Under the pieces are notes generated by a model. It was given only the letters and a program-made list of their open reading frames with translations. It was not told where the DNA came from and did no database searches. A program made the position numbers and the translations under genes. Shown here in pieces: positions 34,101 through 46,199 of a DNA stretch of 64,000 bases. Origin of the DNA: Eutreptiella sp. 'Long Island Sound 2002' (Eukaryota; Euglenozoa; Euglenophyceae; Eutreptiales; Eutreptiaceae); assembly GCA_964036045.1 (NCBI GenBank), contig OZ038380.1, positions 120,623,199-120,687,198 of the forward strand. The letters run 5' to 3'. Numbering within the stretch: the first letter of the stretch is position 1; each line of letters starts with the position of its first letter.

Positions 34101-37100
34101 CAAATATTTCACGGAACCCCATCCGTGAAATATTTGGGGGCAGTAGACCCCCCAAATATTTGACGGACCCCCATCCGTCAAATATTTTCGGGGTGTACAG
34201 CCCCCGAATATTTCACGGAACCCCATCCGTGAAATATTTGGGGGCTATAGACCCCCCAAATATTTGACGGAACCCCATCCGTAAAAATATTTGGGGGCTG
34301 TAGACCCCCCAAATATTTGACGGAACGCCATTCGTCAAATATTTTGGGGGTGTACAGCCCCCAAATATTTGATGGAACCCCATCCGTGAAATATTTTGGG
34401 GGTATAGACCCCCCAAATATTTGACGGAACCCCATCCGTGAAATATTTGGGGGCTGTAGACCCCCCAAATATTTGACGGAACCCCATCCGTCAAATATTT
34501 TGGGGGTGTACAGCCCCCAAAAATTTGACGGATGTGGTTCCGTGAAATATTTGGGGGCTGTAGACCCCCCAAATATTTGACGGAACCCCGTCCGTGAAAT
34601 ATTTGGGGGTGTAGACCCCCCAAATATTTGACGGAACGCCATCCGTCAAATATTTTGGCGGTGTACAGCCCCCAAATATTTGATGGAACCCCATCCGTGA
34701 AATATTTTGGGGGTATAGACCCCCCAAATATTTGACGGAACCCCATCCGTGAAATATTTGGGGGCTGTAGACCCCCCAAATATTTGACGGAACCCCATCC
34801 GTCAAATATTTTGGGGGTGTACAGCCCCCAAATATTTGACGGAACCCCATCCGTTAAATATTTGGGGGCTGTAGACCCCCCAAATATTTGACGGAACCCC
34901 ATCCATGAAATATTTCGGGGCTGTAGATCCCCCAAATATTTGACGGAACCCCATCCGTCAAATATTTTGGGGGTGTACAGCCCCCAAATATTTGACGGAA
35001 CCCCATCCGTCAAATATTTTGGGGGTGTACAGCCCCCAAATATTTGACGGAACCCCATCTGTGAAATATTTGGGGGCTGTAGACCCCCCAAATATTTGAC
35101 GGAACCCCATCCATGAAATATTTCGGGGCTGTAGATCCCCCAAATATTTGACGGAACCCCATCCGTCAAATATTTTGGGGGTGTACAGCCCCCAAATATT
35201 TGACGGAACCCCATCCGTCAAATATTTTGGGGGTGTACAGCCCCCAAATATTTCACGGAACCCCATCCGTCAAATAATATGGGGGTCTACAGCCCCCAAA
35301 TATTTCACGGAACCCCATCCGTGAAATATTTTGGGGGTCTACACCCCCAAAATATTTGACGGACGGGGTTCCGTGAAATATTCGGGGGCTGTAGACCCCC
35401 CAAAGATTTGACGGAACCCCATCCGTGAAATATTTGGTGGCTGTAGACCCCCCAAATATTTGACGGAACCCCATCCATGAAATATTTCGGGGCTGTAGAT
35501 CCCCCAAATATTTGACGGAACCCCATCCGTGAAATATTTTGGGGGTGTAGACCCCCCAAATATTTGACGGAACCCCATCCGTCAAATATTTTGGGGGTGT
35601 ACAGCCCCCAAATATTTCACGGAACCCCATCCGTCAAATATTTTGGGGGCTGTAGACGCCCAAAATATTTGACGGATGGGGTTCCGTGAAATATTTGGGG
35701 GCTGCAGACCCCCCAAATATTTGACGGAACCCCATCCGTGAAATATTTGGGGGCTGTAGACCCCCCAAATATTTCACGGAACCCCATCCGTCAATTATTT
35801 TGGGGGTGTACAGCCCCCAAATATTTGACGGAACCCCATCCGTGAAATATTTTGGGGCTGTAGACCCCCCAAATATTTGACGGAACCCCATCCGTGAAAT
35901 ATTTGGGGGCTGTAGACCCCCCAAATATTTGACGGAACCCCATCCGTCAAATATTTTGGGGGTGTACAGCCCCCAAATATTTGACGGAACCCCATCCGTG
36001 AAATATTTTAGGGGTCTACACCCCTAGAATATTTGACGGATGGGGTTCCGTGAAATATTTGGGGGCTGTAGCCCCCCCAAATATTTGACGGAACCCCATC
36101 CGTGAAATATTAGGGGGCTGTAGACCCCCCAAATATTTGACGAAACCCCATCCGTCAAATATTTTGGGGGTGTACAGCCCCAAAATATTTGACGGAACCC
36201 CATCCGTGAAATATTTTGGGGGTGTAGACCCCCCAAATATTTGACGGAACCCCATCCGTGAAATATTTGGGGGCTGTAGACCCCCCAAATATTTGACGGA
36301 ACCCCATCCGTCAAATATTTTGGGGGTGTACAGCCCCCAAATATTTGACTGATGTGGTTCCGTGAAATATTTGGGGGCTATAGACCCCCCAAATATTTGA
36401 CGGAACCCCATTACTGAAATATTTGGGGGCTGTAGACCCCCCAAATATTTGACGGAACCCCATCCGTGAAATATTTGGGGGCTGTAGACCCCCCAAATAT
36501 TTGACGGAACCCCATCCGTCAAATATCTTGGGGGTGTACAGCCCCCAAATATTTGACGGAACCCCATCCATGAAATATTTTGGGGGTCTACACCCCCAAA
36601 ATATTTCACGGATGTGGTTCCGTCAAATATTTGGGGGCTGTAGACCCCCAAAATATTTGACGGATGGGGTTCCGTGAAATATTTGGGGGCTGTAGACCCC
36701 CCAAATATTTCACGGAACCTCATCCGTGAAATATTTTGGGGGTGTACAGCCCCCAAATATTTGACGGAACCCCATGCGTGAAATATTTTGGGGACGTAGA
36801 CCCCCCAAAATTTGACGGAACCCCATCCGTCAAATATTTTCGGGGTGTACAGCCCCCAAATATTTGACGGAACCCCATCCGTGAAATATTTTTGGGGTCT
36901 ACACCCCCAAAATATTTCACGGATGTGGTTCCGTGAAATATTTGGGGGCTGTAGACCCCCAAAATATTTGACGGATGTGGTTCCGTGAAATATTTGGGGG
37001 CTGTAGAGCCCCAAAATATTTGACGGATGGGGTTCCGTGAAATATTTGGGGGCTGTGGACCCCCCAAATATTTGACGGAACCCCATCCGTGAAATATTTG

Positions 37101-38760
37101 GGGGCTGTAGACCCCCCAAATATTTCACGGAACCCCTTCCGTTATATATTTTGGGGGTGTACAGCCCCCATACATTTGACGGAACTCCATCCGTGAAATA
37201 TTTGGGGGCTGTAGACCCCCCAAATATTTCACGGAACCCCATCCGTCAAATATTTTGGGGGTGTACAAACCCCAAATATTTGACGGAACCCCATCCGTGA
37301 AATATTTTGGGGGTGTAGACCCCCCAAATATTTGACGGAACCCCATCCGTCAAATATTTGTGGGCTGTAGACCCCCAAAATATTTGACGGAACCCCATCC
37401 GTTAAATATTTTGGGGGTCTACACCCCCAAAATATTTCACGGATGTGGTTCCGTGAAATATTTGGGGGCTGTAGACCCCCAAAATATTTGACGGATGGGG
37501 TTCCGTGAAATATTTGGGGGCTGTAGACCCCCCAAATATTTGACGGAACCCCATCCGTGAAATATTTGGGGGCTGTAGACCCCCCAAATATTTGACGGAA
37601 CCCCATCCGCCAAGTATTTTGGGGGTGTACAGCCCCCAAATATTTGACAGAACCCCATCCGTTAAATATTTTGGGGGTCTACACCCCTAGAATATTTGAC
37701 GGATGCGGTTCCGTGAAATATTCGGGGGCTGTAGACCCCCCCAATTTTTGACGGAACCCCATCCGTGAAATATTTGGGGGCCGTAGACCCCCCAAATATT
37801 TGACGGAACCCCATCCGTCAAATATTTTGGGGGTGTACAGCCCCCAAATATTTGACGGAACCACATCCGTGAAATATTTGGGGGCTGTAGACCCCCCAAA
37901 TATTTGACGGAACCCCATCCGTGAAATATTTGGGGGCTATAGACCCCCCAAATATCTGACGGAACCCCATCCGTCAAATATTTTGGGGGTGTACAGCCCC
38001 CAAATATTTGACGGATGCGGTCCGTGAAATATTCGGGGGCTGTAGACCCCCCAAATATTTGACGGAACCCCATCCGTGAAATATTTTGGGGGTGTACAGC
38101 CCCCAAATATTTGACGGAACCCCATCCGTGAAATATTTTGGGGGTCTACACCCCCCAAATGTTTCACGGATGTGGTTCCGTGAAATATTTGGGGGCTGTA
38201 GACCCCCAAAATATTTGACGGATGGGGTTCCGTGAAATATCCGGGGGCTGTAGACCCCCCAAATATTTGACGGATGGGGTTCCGTGAAATATTTGGGGGC
38301 TGTAGACCCCCCAAATATTTGACGGAACCCCATCCGTGAAATATTTGGGGGCTGTAGACCCCCCAAATATTTCAAGGAACCCCATCCGTCAAATATTTTG
38401 GGGGTGTACAGCCCCCAAATATTTGACGGAACCCCATCCGTGAAAATTTTTGGGGGTGTAGACCCGCCAAATATTTGACGGAACCCCATCTGTCAAATAT
38501 TTTGGGGGTGTAGACCCCCCAAATATTTGAGGGACACACGTACGTCAAATACTTTGGGGGTGTAGACCCCCCAAATGTTTGACGGACATACATCCGTCAA
38601 ATATTTTGGGGGTCTACACCCCCCACGTAACTCACGCATGGACATGTGTCAAATATTTGATGGACATACATCCGTCAAATATTTTGGAGGTGTAGACCCC
38701 CCAAATATTTGACGGCCACACATCCGTCAAATATTTTGGGGGTGTAGACCCCCCAAAAAT

Positions 38761-41700
38761 TGTGGGGGCCTATGGGGGCTTGTGGGGACCTATGGGGACC
38801 TATGGGGGCCTATGGGGCTCTATGGGGACCTATGGGGGTCTATGGGGGCCTATGAGGGCCTATGGGGACCTATGGGGACCTATGGGGCTCTATGGGGACC
38901 TATGGGGGCCTATGGGGACTTATGGGGACCTCTGGGGGCCTATGGGGGCCTATGGGGCCATATGGGGACCTACAGGGGCCTATAGGGGCCTATGGGGACC
39001 TTTGGGGGCCTATGGGGGCCTATGGGGGCCTGTGGGGGCCTATGGGGGCCCATTGGCACCTTTGGGGGCCTATGGGGACCTATGGGGACCTATGGGGGCC
39101 TATGGGGGCCTATGGGGGCCTATGGGGACCTATGGGGGCTTGTGGGGGTCTATGGGGACCTATGGGCACCTATTGTGGCCTATGGGGAGCTATGGGGGCC
39201 TATGGGGACCTATGGGGGCCTATGAGGGCCTATGGGGGCCTATGGGGGTCTATGGGGACCTATGGGGGCCTATGGGGGCCTATGGGGACCTTCGGGGACC
39301 TATAGGGGCCTATAGGGGCCTATGGGGACCTTTAGGGGCCTATGGTGGCCTATGGGGGCCTATGGGGGCCTATGGGGGCCTATTGGAACCTTTGGGGACC
39401 TGTGGGGGCCTATGGGGACCTATGGGGGCCTATGGGGGCCTGTGGGGGCCTATGGGGGCCTATGGGGGCCTATGGGGGCCTATGGGGGCCTATGGGGACC
39501 TATGGGGGCCTATGGGGGTCTATGGGGACCTATGGGCACCTATTGTGGCCTATGGGGGCCTATGGCGGCCTATGGGGACCTATGGGGCCCATGGGGGCCT
39601 ATGGGGGCCTATGGGGGTCTATGGGGACCCATGGGGGCCTATTGGCACCTTTGGGGACCTATGGAGATCTATGGGGGCCAATGGGGGCCCATGGGGGCCT
39701 ATTGGCACCTTTAGGGACCTATGGGGATCTATGGGGGCGTATGGGGGCCTACGGGGGCCTACGGGGCTCTATGGGGACCTATGGGGGCCTATGGGGACCT
39801 TAGGGGGCCCACGGGGGCCTATGGGGGCACGTGGGGACCTATGGGGACCTATGACGGCCTCTGGGGACCTATGGGGGTCTATGGGGACCTATGGGGGCCT
39901 ATGGGGGTCTATTGGGAACTATGGGGGCCTATTGGCACCTTTGGGGACCTATGGAGACCTATGGGGGCCAATGGGGGCCTATGAGGGCCTATTGGCACCT
40001 TTGGGGACCTATGGGGCCATATGGGGGCCTATGGGGGTCTATGGGGACCTATGGGGGCCTATGGGGGTCTATGGGGACCTTTGGGGTCCTATGGGCGCCT
40101 ATGGGGGCCTATGAGGGCCTACGGGGGCCTATTGGCACCTTTGGGGACCTATGGGCATCTTTGGGCACCTTTGCGGGTCTATGGGAACCTTTGGGGACCT
40201 TTGGGCACCTTTGGGGACCTATGGGGTACTATGGGGACCTACGGGGACCTATGGGGGTCTATGGGGACCTATGGGGCCCTATGGGGGCCTATGGGGGTCT
40301 ACGGGGACCTATGGGGACCTTTGGGCACCTTTGGGGACCTATGGGCACCTATGGGGATGGGGATCTATGGGCACCTATGGGGATGGGGGCCGATGGGCGA
40401 CTCATCGGCATCTAGGGGGGCCTATGGGGGCCTATGGGGGCCTATGGGGGCCTATGGGGGCCTATGGGGACCTTTGGGGGTCTATGGGGACCTATTGGGG
40501 CCTATGGGGGCCTATGGGCACCTTTGGGGGTCTATGGGGGCCTATTGGGGCCTATGGGGACCTATGGGGACCTATGGGGGCTTGGGGGGACCTTTGGGGG
40601 CCTATGGGGGCCATTGGGACCTATGGGGACCTATGGGGAGCTATGGGGGCCTATGGGGGCCTATGGGGGCCTATGGGCACCTTTCGGGACCTTTGGGGAC
40701 CTTTGGGGGCGTATGGGGTCCTTTAGGGACCTTTGGGGACCTATGGGGGTCTATGGGGACCTATGGGGGTCTATGGGGGTCGATGGGGACCTATGGGGGT
40801 CTATGGGGACCCATGGGGACCTATGGGGGCATATGGGGGCCCATGGGGGTCTACGGGGACCTTTGGGGACCTATGGGGACCTTTGGGCACCTTTGGGGAC
40901 CTATGGGCAGCTTTGGGGACCGATGGGCACCTATGGGGATGGGGGCCGATGGGGACTCATCGGCATCTAAGGGGGACCTATGGGGGCCTATGGGGGCCTG
41001 TGGCGGCCTATGGGGGCCTATGGGGACCTTTGGGGGTCTATGGGGACCTATTGGGGCCTATGGGGGCCTTTGGGCACCTTTGGGGGCCTATGGGGGCCTA
41101 TTGGGGCCTATGGGGGTCTATGGGGACCGATGGGGGCCTATTGGCACCATTGGGGACCTATGGGGGCCTATGGGGACCTTTGGGGGCCTATGGGCGCCTA
41201 TGGGGGCCTATGAGGGCCTATGGGGGCCTACGGGGTCCTATTGGCACCTTTGGGGACCTATGGGCATCTTTGGGCACCTTTGGGGGTCTATGGGGACCTT
41301 TGGGGACCTATGGGGACCTTTGGGCACCTTTGGGGACCTATGGGGTACTATGGGGACCTACGGGGGCGTATGGGGGTCTACGGGGACCTATGGGGACCTA
41401 TGGGGGCCTATGGGGGTCTACAGGGACCTTTGGGGACCTATGGGGACCTTTGGGCACCTTTGGGGACCTATGGGCACCTATGGGATGGGGACCTATGGGC
41501 ACGTATGGGGATGGGGGCCGATGGGCGACTCATCGGCATCTAGGGGGACCCAAGGGGGCCTATCGGGGCCTATGGGGGCCTATGGGGGGCCTATGGGGGC
41601 CTATGGGGACCTTTGGGGGTCTATGGGGACCTATTGGGGCCTATGGGGGCCTGTGGGCACCTTTGGGGTCTATGGGGGCCTATTGGGGTCTATGGGGACC

Positions 41701-41990
41701 TATGGGGACCTATGGGGGCTTGTGGAGGCCTATGGGGGCCTGTGGGGACCTATAGGGACCTATGGGCACCTTTGGGGACCTATGGGGACCTATGGGGGCT
41801 GATGGGGACTCATTGGCATCTAGGGGGACCTTTGGGGACCTATGGGCACCTCTGGGGACCCATGGGCACCTTTGGGGGCCTATGGGGGCCTATGGGGGCC
41901 TATGGGGACCTATTGGCACCTTTGGGGACCTATGGGCACCTTTGGGGGCCCATGGGGTCCTATGGGGGCCTATGGGCACCTTTTTGTTTG
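38761..41990. repeat. 10-bp satellite (GGGGCCTATG type)
   Basis: More than 300 units of about 10 bp (GGGGGCCTAT, GGGGACCTAT, GGGCACCTTT variants). Ten-base units give a ten-residue periodic frame (GAYGGLWGPM) without stops in all plus frames, so the long open frames are not evidence for a gene. A marker segment (GACTCATCGGCATCTAGGGG) recurs near 40390, 40950, 41520 and, changed, at 41800, showing a higher-order period of about 561-567 bp and a half-length last interval. Confidence 0.95.
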
Positions 41991-42345
41991 CCACTTTCCT
42001 TGCTCACACATTTTCCCCATTTTCCCATTTTGGTGTTCAAAGTCTTTTTTACTTTTGTACTGCCATGTTTCTGATTGTCCAAGGTGGTTCCCCAATGATT
42101 TTTCAATTGTGTCCTCCCTTTTTGTTTTTTTCATTTGGGGGGGGGGTTGATTTAGATTTAGGCACAGTTTCTCCCAATTTTCTCTGCTGGGCATTAGACC
42201 CCTAGACCCACCTCCAGTAGATAAGAATATCAGACATCTTCTTGGACAGACCGCACACGCAACATCCCTTATCAGACATCAGACATCAGACTTTATACAC
42301 ATAGCCGTTTGTGACTGCAAAATTTTTTGTTGGGCAATCAGTTGG
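41991..42345. other. Unique flank of the satellites
   Basis: No gene. Includes a T/C-rich stretch, a G run (42138-42146), TATCAGACATCAGACATCAGAC at 42270-42291, and TATACACATAGCC with GTGACTGCAA at 42293-42320, which is the inverted counterpart of sequence at 20106-20138. Confidence 0.5.
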
Positions 42346-43200
42346 GTGCCTGCTGCGCTAGTCCTTGGGGGTGCCCAGGTTTATTCGCCGCCTCATTGGG
42401 GTCTGCACATCACCCCAAGTGGGGTCTATTTACAATATGGGGGTGTGGGACCAGGCGACGGCGGCGTGGTTGCAGTGGACGTGCGCTGGACTTTGGACAA
42501 CGAGGCAGCGGCCCGAAACCAATATAAGGTGACGGCCCGGAGCTTGGATAATGGGGGGTGCATAGCGGATCCTCACATCGTGGCTGACCGCTGTTGGGTT
42601 TTCCTTTGCATCCTCCACTGTTGCATGGCCATTAGGCGGCTGCAGGTCGCTTTTGTTGAGGAGCGCCCGGAGTCACTCCCCAAGGAGAATGCAGAGGCCG
42701 TGCAACGGTTGTTGTACCCGGCACACACGTGGGTGAAGCTGGGTGGCACCGCCGCACCCGATGGGGAGGAGGCCAGGGCTCTGTTCTTTGCATGCGAGGA
42801 GATGGGCCCCCTACTGGCCTACGCGCCGGAGGACCCCCCATGGCAAGCCGTTGTTGCCATGAGGGATCTCCTTCGGGACTTGTAGAGCGACACACCCCTT
42901 CTCAATGACCTGGGGGCATCTGCTGTTGCGCGGCAGTACCGCGCACATTGCTGCAAAGCCGCCTGTCCGTCCAACTACCTCCTCTACCTTGAGGGCGATG
43001 TGAACACGGCGGGGGCTAAAGCGCCACGTTTGGGGGTCGGGATGGGGGCAGTGTGTGCGGATGTGGCAGAAAGCCCAAATGCAACTTTACAACGGGCCTA
43101 CAACCATCACACGGCCCGGGGGGGGGGGGGGGGGGGATGTCGGGGGCCACATCCCTAGAAAGGGAGGCGGAGGTAGTTTTGCAAGTATGGGAATGGTGGT
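42346..43200 (+). CDS. Hypothetical protein with an internal TAG
   Basis: The frame reads QVYSPPHWGLHITPSGVYLQ, GDGGVVAVDVRWTLDNEAA, DRCWVFLCILHCCMAIRRLQ, EERPESLPKENAEAVQRLLY and MRDLLRDL, then TAG at 42883-42885. The same frame then continues as coding-like sequence (TPLLNDLGASAVARQYRAHC; SNYLLYLEGDVNTAGAK; GVGMGAVCADVAESPN) to the G run at about 43117-43136. The TAG may be a nonsense mutation, an intron edge or recoded. No family recognised. It lies just outside the satellite block and could be part of a mobile element, as its neighbours are. Confidence 0.4.
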
Positions 43201-44003
43201 TACTGAAATTTGCTCTGACCCTTAGGACCCTAGGAACCCCCCATGTGCCCCCATGTACAATAGCCCCCCCCCCCCCCCCAAAAAAAAACAAGGGGAAAGC
43301 CCCCCAAAAAAAGCGGAAGCGGTTCGAGTCGGACTCGGACTCCGAGTCCAACAACCCCACCTGTTCCTCTTCGTCGTCCTCCGGCGAAGACACCCCCCCC
43401 CCCCCCCGAACAACAAACCCCCCAAAGTCAAAGGCCGTCCCCGCCCCAAAAGAGAAGGGGCGGGAGAAGAAGGCGGAGGGGGGTGGCAAAGAAACGGGGG
43501 TGGTGAAGAAGGAGGAAGGGGGGAGGGGGGCGATCCCCTCATGGGAACCCCCGCCCACGTCCCATACCAGGGGGGGGGGGGCAGAGGTGGGCACCGTCAC
43601 GGGTGTCCACACCCGCAAGAGCATGGTTGTTTGGGTGAGATACCCAAACGACCGCAACCTCTATGAGGTGGAGCGCCACCTCATCTTCGGCACGGCCGCA
43701 GCCGCGGAGGCGCACCTCCAAAAGGTGTGCACCGGCAAGACGCCCACGACGAACCCCCCCCCCCCACCCCAGCAACAAAGCCGGCTAACTCCCCGACTAA
43801 CCCCCAAGAAAACCTTCAATCCAACCCAAATACCCCCAGTAACCCACCTCACTCCCCAAGCGAAACCCAAGCTACCCTGGCACTATGGGACTCGGAAACG
43901 GGCTCCCGGGAGGTTTACCACGGCAACAATGGCCGGAATGGCCAAGCACATGAGCCGCGATGGCGAAAGGGTATATATTCTATGTGTTTTTGGGCTTGTG
44001 TAG
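43140..44003 (+). CDS. Hypothetical Ser/Lys/Pro-rich protein
   Basis: An open plus frame after the G run contains KKNKGKAPQKKRKRFESDSD (basic patch followed by an acidic Ser/Asp cluster), a low-complexity linker interrupted by several C and G runs, a more ordered block TRKSMVVWVRYPNDRNLYEV / ERHLIFGTAAAAEAHLQKV, another Pro/Gln linker and a basic end (LPWHYGTRKRAPGRFTT). The basic/acidic clusters suggest a nuclear, possibly chromatin-associated protein. Homopolymer runs make the frame fragile. It may be the C-terminal continuation of 42346-43200. Confidence 0.35.
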   Translation, partial: SGATSLEREAEVVLQVWEWWLLKFALTLRTLGTPHVPPCTIAPPPPPKKNKGKAPQKKRKRFESDSDSESNNPTCSSSSSSGEDTPPPPRTTNPPKSKAVPAPKEKGREKKAEGGGKETGVVKKEEGGRGAIPSWEPPPTSHTRGGGAEVGTVTGVHTRKSMVVWVRYPNDRNLYEVERHLIFGTAAAAEAHLQKVCTGKTPTTNPPPPPQQQSRLTPRLTPKKTFNPTQIPPVTHLTPQAKPKLPWHYGTRKRAPGRFTTATMAGMAKHMSRDGERVYILCVFGLV

Positions 44004-44650
44004 GGAGGTTTCATTTTTGGAAAGTTTGTTTCAATTTTGTTGGTTCAAATCTTAATGCCGGCGACGCATAATATTTAAAATTCACCAATAGTGAATCAAA
44101 AATTAATCTCCAAAATTTAAAGCTGAGAGCCATTTTAATATTTTTAGACATCAAGACGGCTGAACCCCCCCACCCCACCCCAAACCAAGGCGTAACATGG
44201 TTGACACACACACACACACACACACACAAGGCACCCCGCAAGGGTGAAAATTTTCCCAAGCGACGCCCCTAACCGCCCGCAAAAAGTGCATACTTTCGTT
44301 TAATCAATTAATTTTTGCCCAAAAATGAATATATTGGATTCAATTTGGGTCTCTAGGGCTACCACACCCGCCGCTGCGTGGAGCACCCACAAAATGCGGA
44401 GGGGCAGCCCACCCTATAGCTCGCGGAGGCGAGGCGTTAGTACGGTCGCCAGACCGGAGGACCCAGCCCTAGGGTGCATCGGTAGAAGGTGTGCGCAAGA
44501 ACCGCCACGCTCTAGCGCCCTTTTTGCATGTTTACCCAAGCCACACCACTTTGTGTGGTTGAAAAGTGGTTTTGGGGCCAATCCACCACATGTTCTACGC
44601 CAAATTTGGTGGCTGATTTTCACTTTTGTCTGAAACCGTCCATTTTCTCA
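44004..44650. other. Non-coding; CA repeat and dispersed motif
   Basis: (CA)n tract at 44203-44228. GCGAGGCGTTAGTACGGTC near 44427 echoes 1861 and 46749. The string around 44480-44502 (AGAAGGTGTGCGCAAGAACC) is inverted near 46532-46556, so it may be a terminal repeat of the region between. Confidence 0.45.
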
Positions 44651-44659
44651 GATTATCCA

Positions 44660-44835
44660 CGCCCCCCCCTCTTGCTGGAAGGGGGGTTCTAGCACCCTTT
44701 CTGCACCCTTTCTGCACCCTTTGTGCGCCCTTTGTGCACCCCCCCTTCTTGTGCTAGAACCCCCTTTCTGCACCCTTTCTCCACAGCCTTTGTGCGTTGG
44801 AACCCCCTTTATGCACCCTTTCTGCGGGGGGTCAA
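44660..44835. repeat. GGAACCCC/CTTTCTGCAC minisatellite
   Basis: Short units CACCCTTTCTG and TAGAACCCCC, placed downstream of gene B' exactly where cluster 1 sits relative to gene B, but with a different consensus. Confidence 0.75.
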
Positions 44836-44849
44836 ATTTCTGCGCCAAG

Positions 44850-45441
44850 GATTTTTGCAAGAACGGCACCAAATGCATCCACCGGGTTCAAATTTGGTTT
44901 TGCAAGCGTACATGCCGTGCCTTTTTCTTCGGTCCCTTGTGGCCTCGCCAAGGGCAAGCCTCTGCCGGGCCGCTCGGCGTCGTAACCCCACGTCAAGGGT
45001 CTCCACGTTCAATACATGAGTGAGACCACGTCGAGAAAGGCGTGGGCGGCGAAGGCACCCCCCACGCATGCTGTTTTTGACAGCAAGTTTGAAAGGCTTA
45101 TGCCTAAATTCAGCAGGTATACTGCGGAACACATAAAGGTTACGATATTTTTGGAGCACCGCTCCACAATGGGCCACTGTGCGGTGGACCTATTGGGTTG
45201 ACTTACAACCCAATCGGAGCCATGCCTCACCGATTTTACGGCAATGAGTCTTGGCCTCTTGCACCAGACCATTGGTCAATGGTGTCTTTTGGCTCCACAA
45301 GGCATATAGGCTACGCATATTGCGCAGCAACACTTCAAGAAGTGTCCACAAGAGGACACCACCTAACGTGGTGTTAAGAAAATGGTTCCTGAGGCCATGT
45401 ACAATTCCACGATGGTACTTGGGCTCTGTCAAGAACAACAT
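44850..45441 (-). pseudogene. Gene B', diverged copy of the element 2 gene B
   Basis: Minus-strand blocks: HRGIVHGLRNHFLN, LGGVLLWTLLEVLLRNMRSL, YALWSQKTPLTNGLVQEAK, IGEAWLRLGC, then after a frameshift near 45195 VAHCGAVLQKYRNLYVFRSI, PAEFRHKPFK and SMRGGCLRRPRLSRRGLTHV. Each aligns in order with gene B (GGVKFFLLMKHVLLSMHRMH; ALWRKRDWLTQAELKELESA; NPIEYRNPPFK; SMRGWCLRRPRITRLGMRHV). Conservation of P-x-E-[YF]-R-x-x-P-F-K and SMRG-CLRRPR points to a functional core, perhaps the third acidic residue of a nuclease. It is truncated relative to gene B: the ADATPL and DVWH blocks are not found upstream. Confidence 0.6.
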
Positions 45442-45490
45442 AGAGGTGCTGATATCAAAATTGCCCTGCCTTAGTGGTCCTTTGCCCCGT

Positions 45491-46186
45491 CTAACCCAAC
45501 TCCCAAAGTTCCTCGTTCACTTCCTGGAAGGTGTCCATCTGCTTCACTGGTTTGCTTGTCCTCATGAGGGGCAGGGCGTGGCACATGGGGAGGGGCAATA
45601 CCGCGTTCTCGCCCTCCATCAGCACCGGCATAGTCAACCTAGGGAGCTCCGGCTTCCAACGGTAGGGGGAGTGGCTGGTGAGGGAGTAGTTGGGCAGGGA
45701 CATGGCGGGCTTGCTGTCCCCCACTTAGCGGAGGTTGTCGAGGTGAGGATGCTTGAAGGGGTACTTGTCCTTCCCGGCCTTCTTGGTGGTGGGCTTGTGG
45801 GAGGCGGAGAAGAGCGTGGTGCCCTCCATCCCCACATGACGCCGTTGCGTCTTGCTGACGCTGGGGTTCGTCCGCCCGGAGCAGGCTTGGATGACATCAT
45901 CCACGTCGTCGGCGTGCAGCCGGACCTGCAGGATCGGCACCTCGGGGTTGACCCCGTGCAGCCAGTCGGTGAGGGCGCAAAGCTCCTTGTTGGCGGCGAG
46001 GAGGGGGCGGATGAGGCGGATGCGGGCAATGGTGGTGCCCGGGGGGATCACCGCCTTGGTGTCGGGGTGCGCAGCGAGGTCAGTGCAGCCCAACCCATCG
46101 GGGCCCGCATAGCCCCGAGTGCCCACGGCAGCACGGGCAGCCTTGGTCCAATCGACCAAGGCGGCCAAAGAAGGGATCTGGGCTGA
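45491..46186 (-). pseudogene. Gene C', diverged copy of element 2 gene C
   Basis: After the acceptor TTGCATTTCAG (about 46186) the frame reads LVDWTKAARAAVGTRGYAGP, PPGTTIARIRLIRPL, CALTDWLHGVNPEV and VRLHADDVDDVIQACSG, then TKKAGKDKYPFKHPHLDNLR and a stop at 45725. A further block continues in another frame (PYRWKPELPRLTMPVLMEGE; AVLPLPMCHALPLMRT) to 45491. The order matches gene C, including the spacing of GTRG, PPGT and NPE. It lies directly upstream of gene B' on the same strand, whereas in element 2 genes E and D lie between C and B. Confidence 0.55.
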
Positions 46187-46199
46187 AATGCAAGGGAAT

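Larger units (their letters stand above)
21890..38760. repeat. Main 52-bp near-palindromic satellite array (about 320 units)
   Basis: The consensus unit combines CCCCCCAAATATTTGACGGA, a loop ACCCCA, and TCCGTGAAATATTTGGGGGC plus TGTAGA, so each unit is an inverted repeat able to form a hairpin of about 18 bp. Two main variants (GGGGGCTGTAGACCCCCC and GGGGGTGTACAGCCCCC) are roughly reverse complements. Loop orientation flips (TGGGGT instead of ACCCCA) at many places, for example near 22660, 22820 and 23170. Three units equal 156 bp, and the minus strand lacks stops in all three frames, giving long artefactual repeat ORFs (GVPSNIWGVYSPQIFHG). Units degrade toward 38520-38760. Confidence 0.95.

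Noticed and set aside
21890-38760. Dozens of long repeat ORFs (up to about 600 codons) as structural proteins
   Set aside because: Same residues appear in every frame because the unit is 52 bp and lacks stops on that strand; no start, signal or unique region.
21890-38760. CRISPR-like regular repeats
   Set aside because: No unique spacers; the whole unit repeats and the host is eukaryotic.
38762-41802. Gly/Trp/Tyr-repeat ORFs as adhesive or silk-like proteins
   Set aside because: Ten-base satellite read in all three frames; open frames overlap each other.
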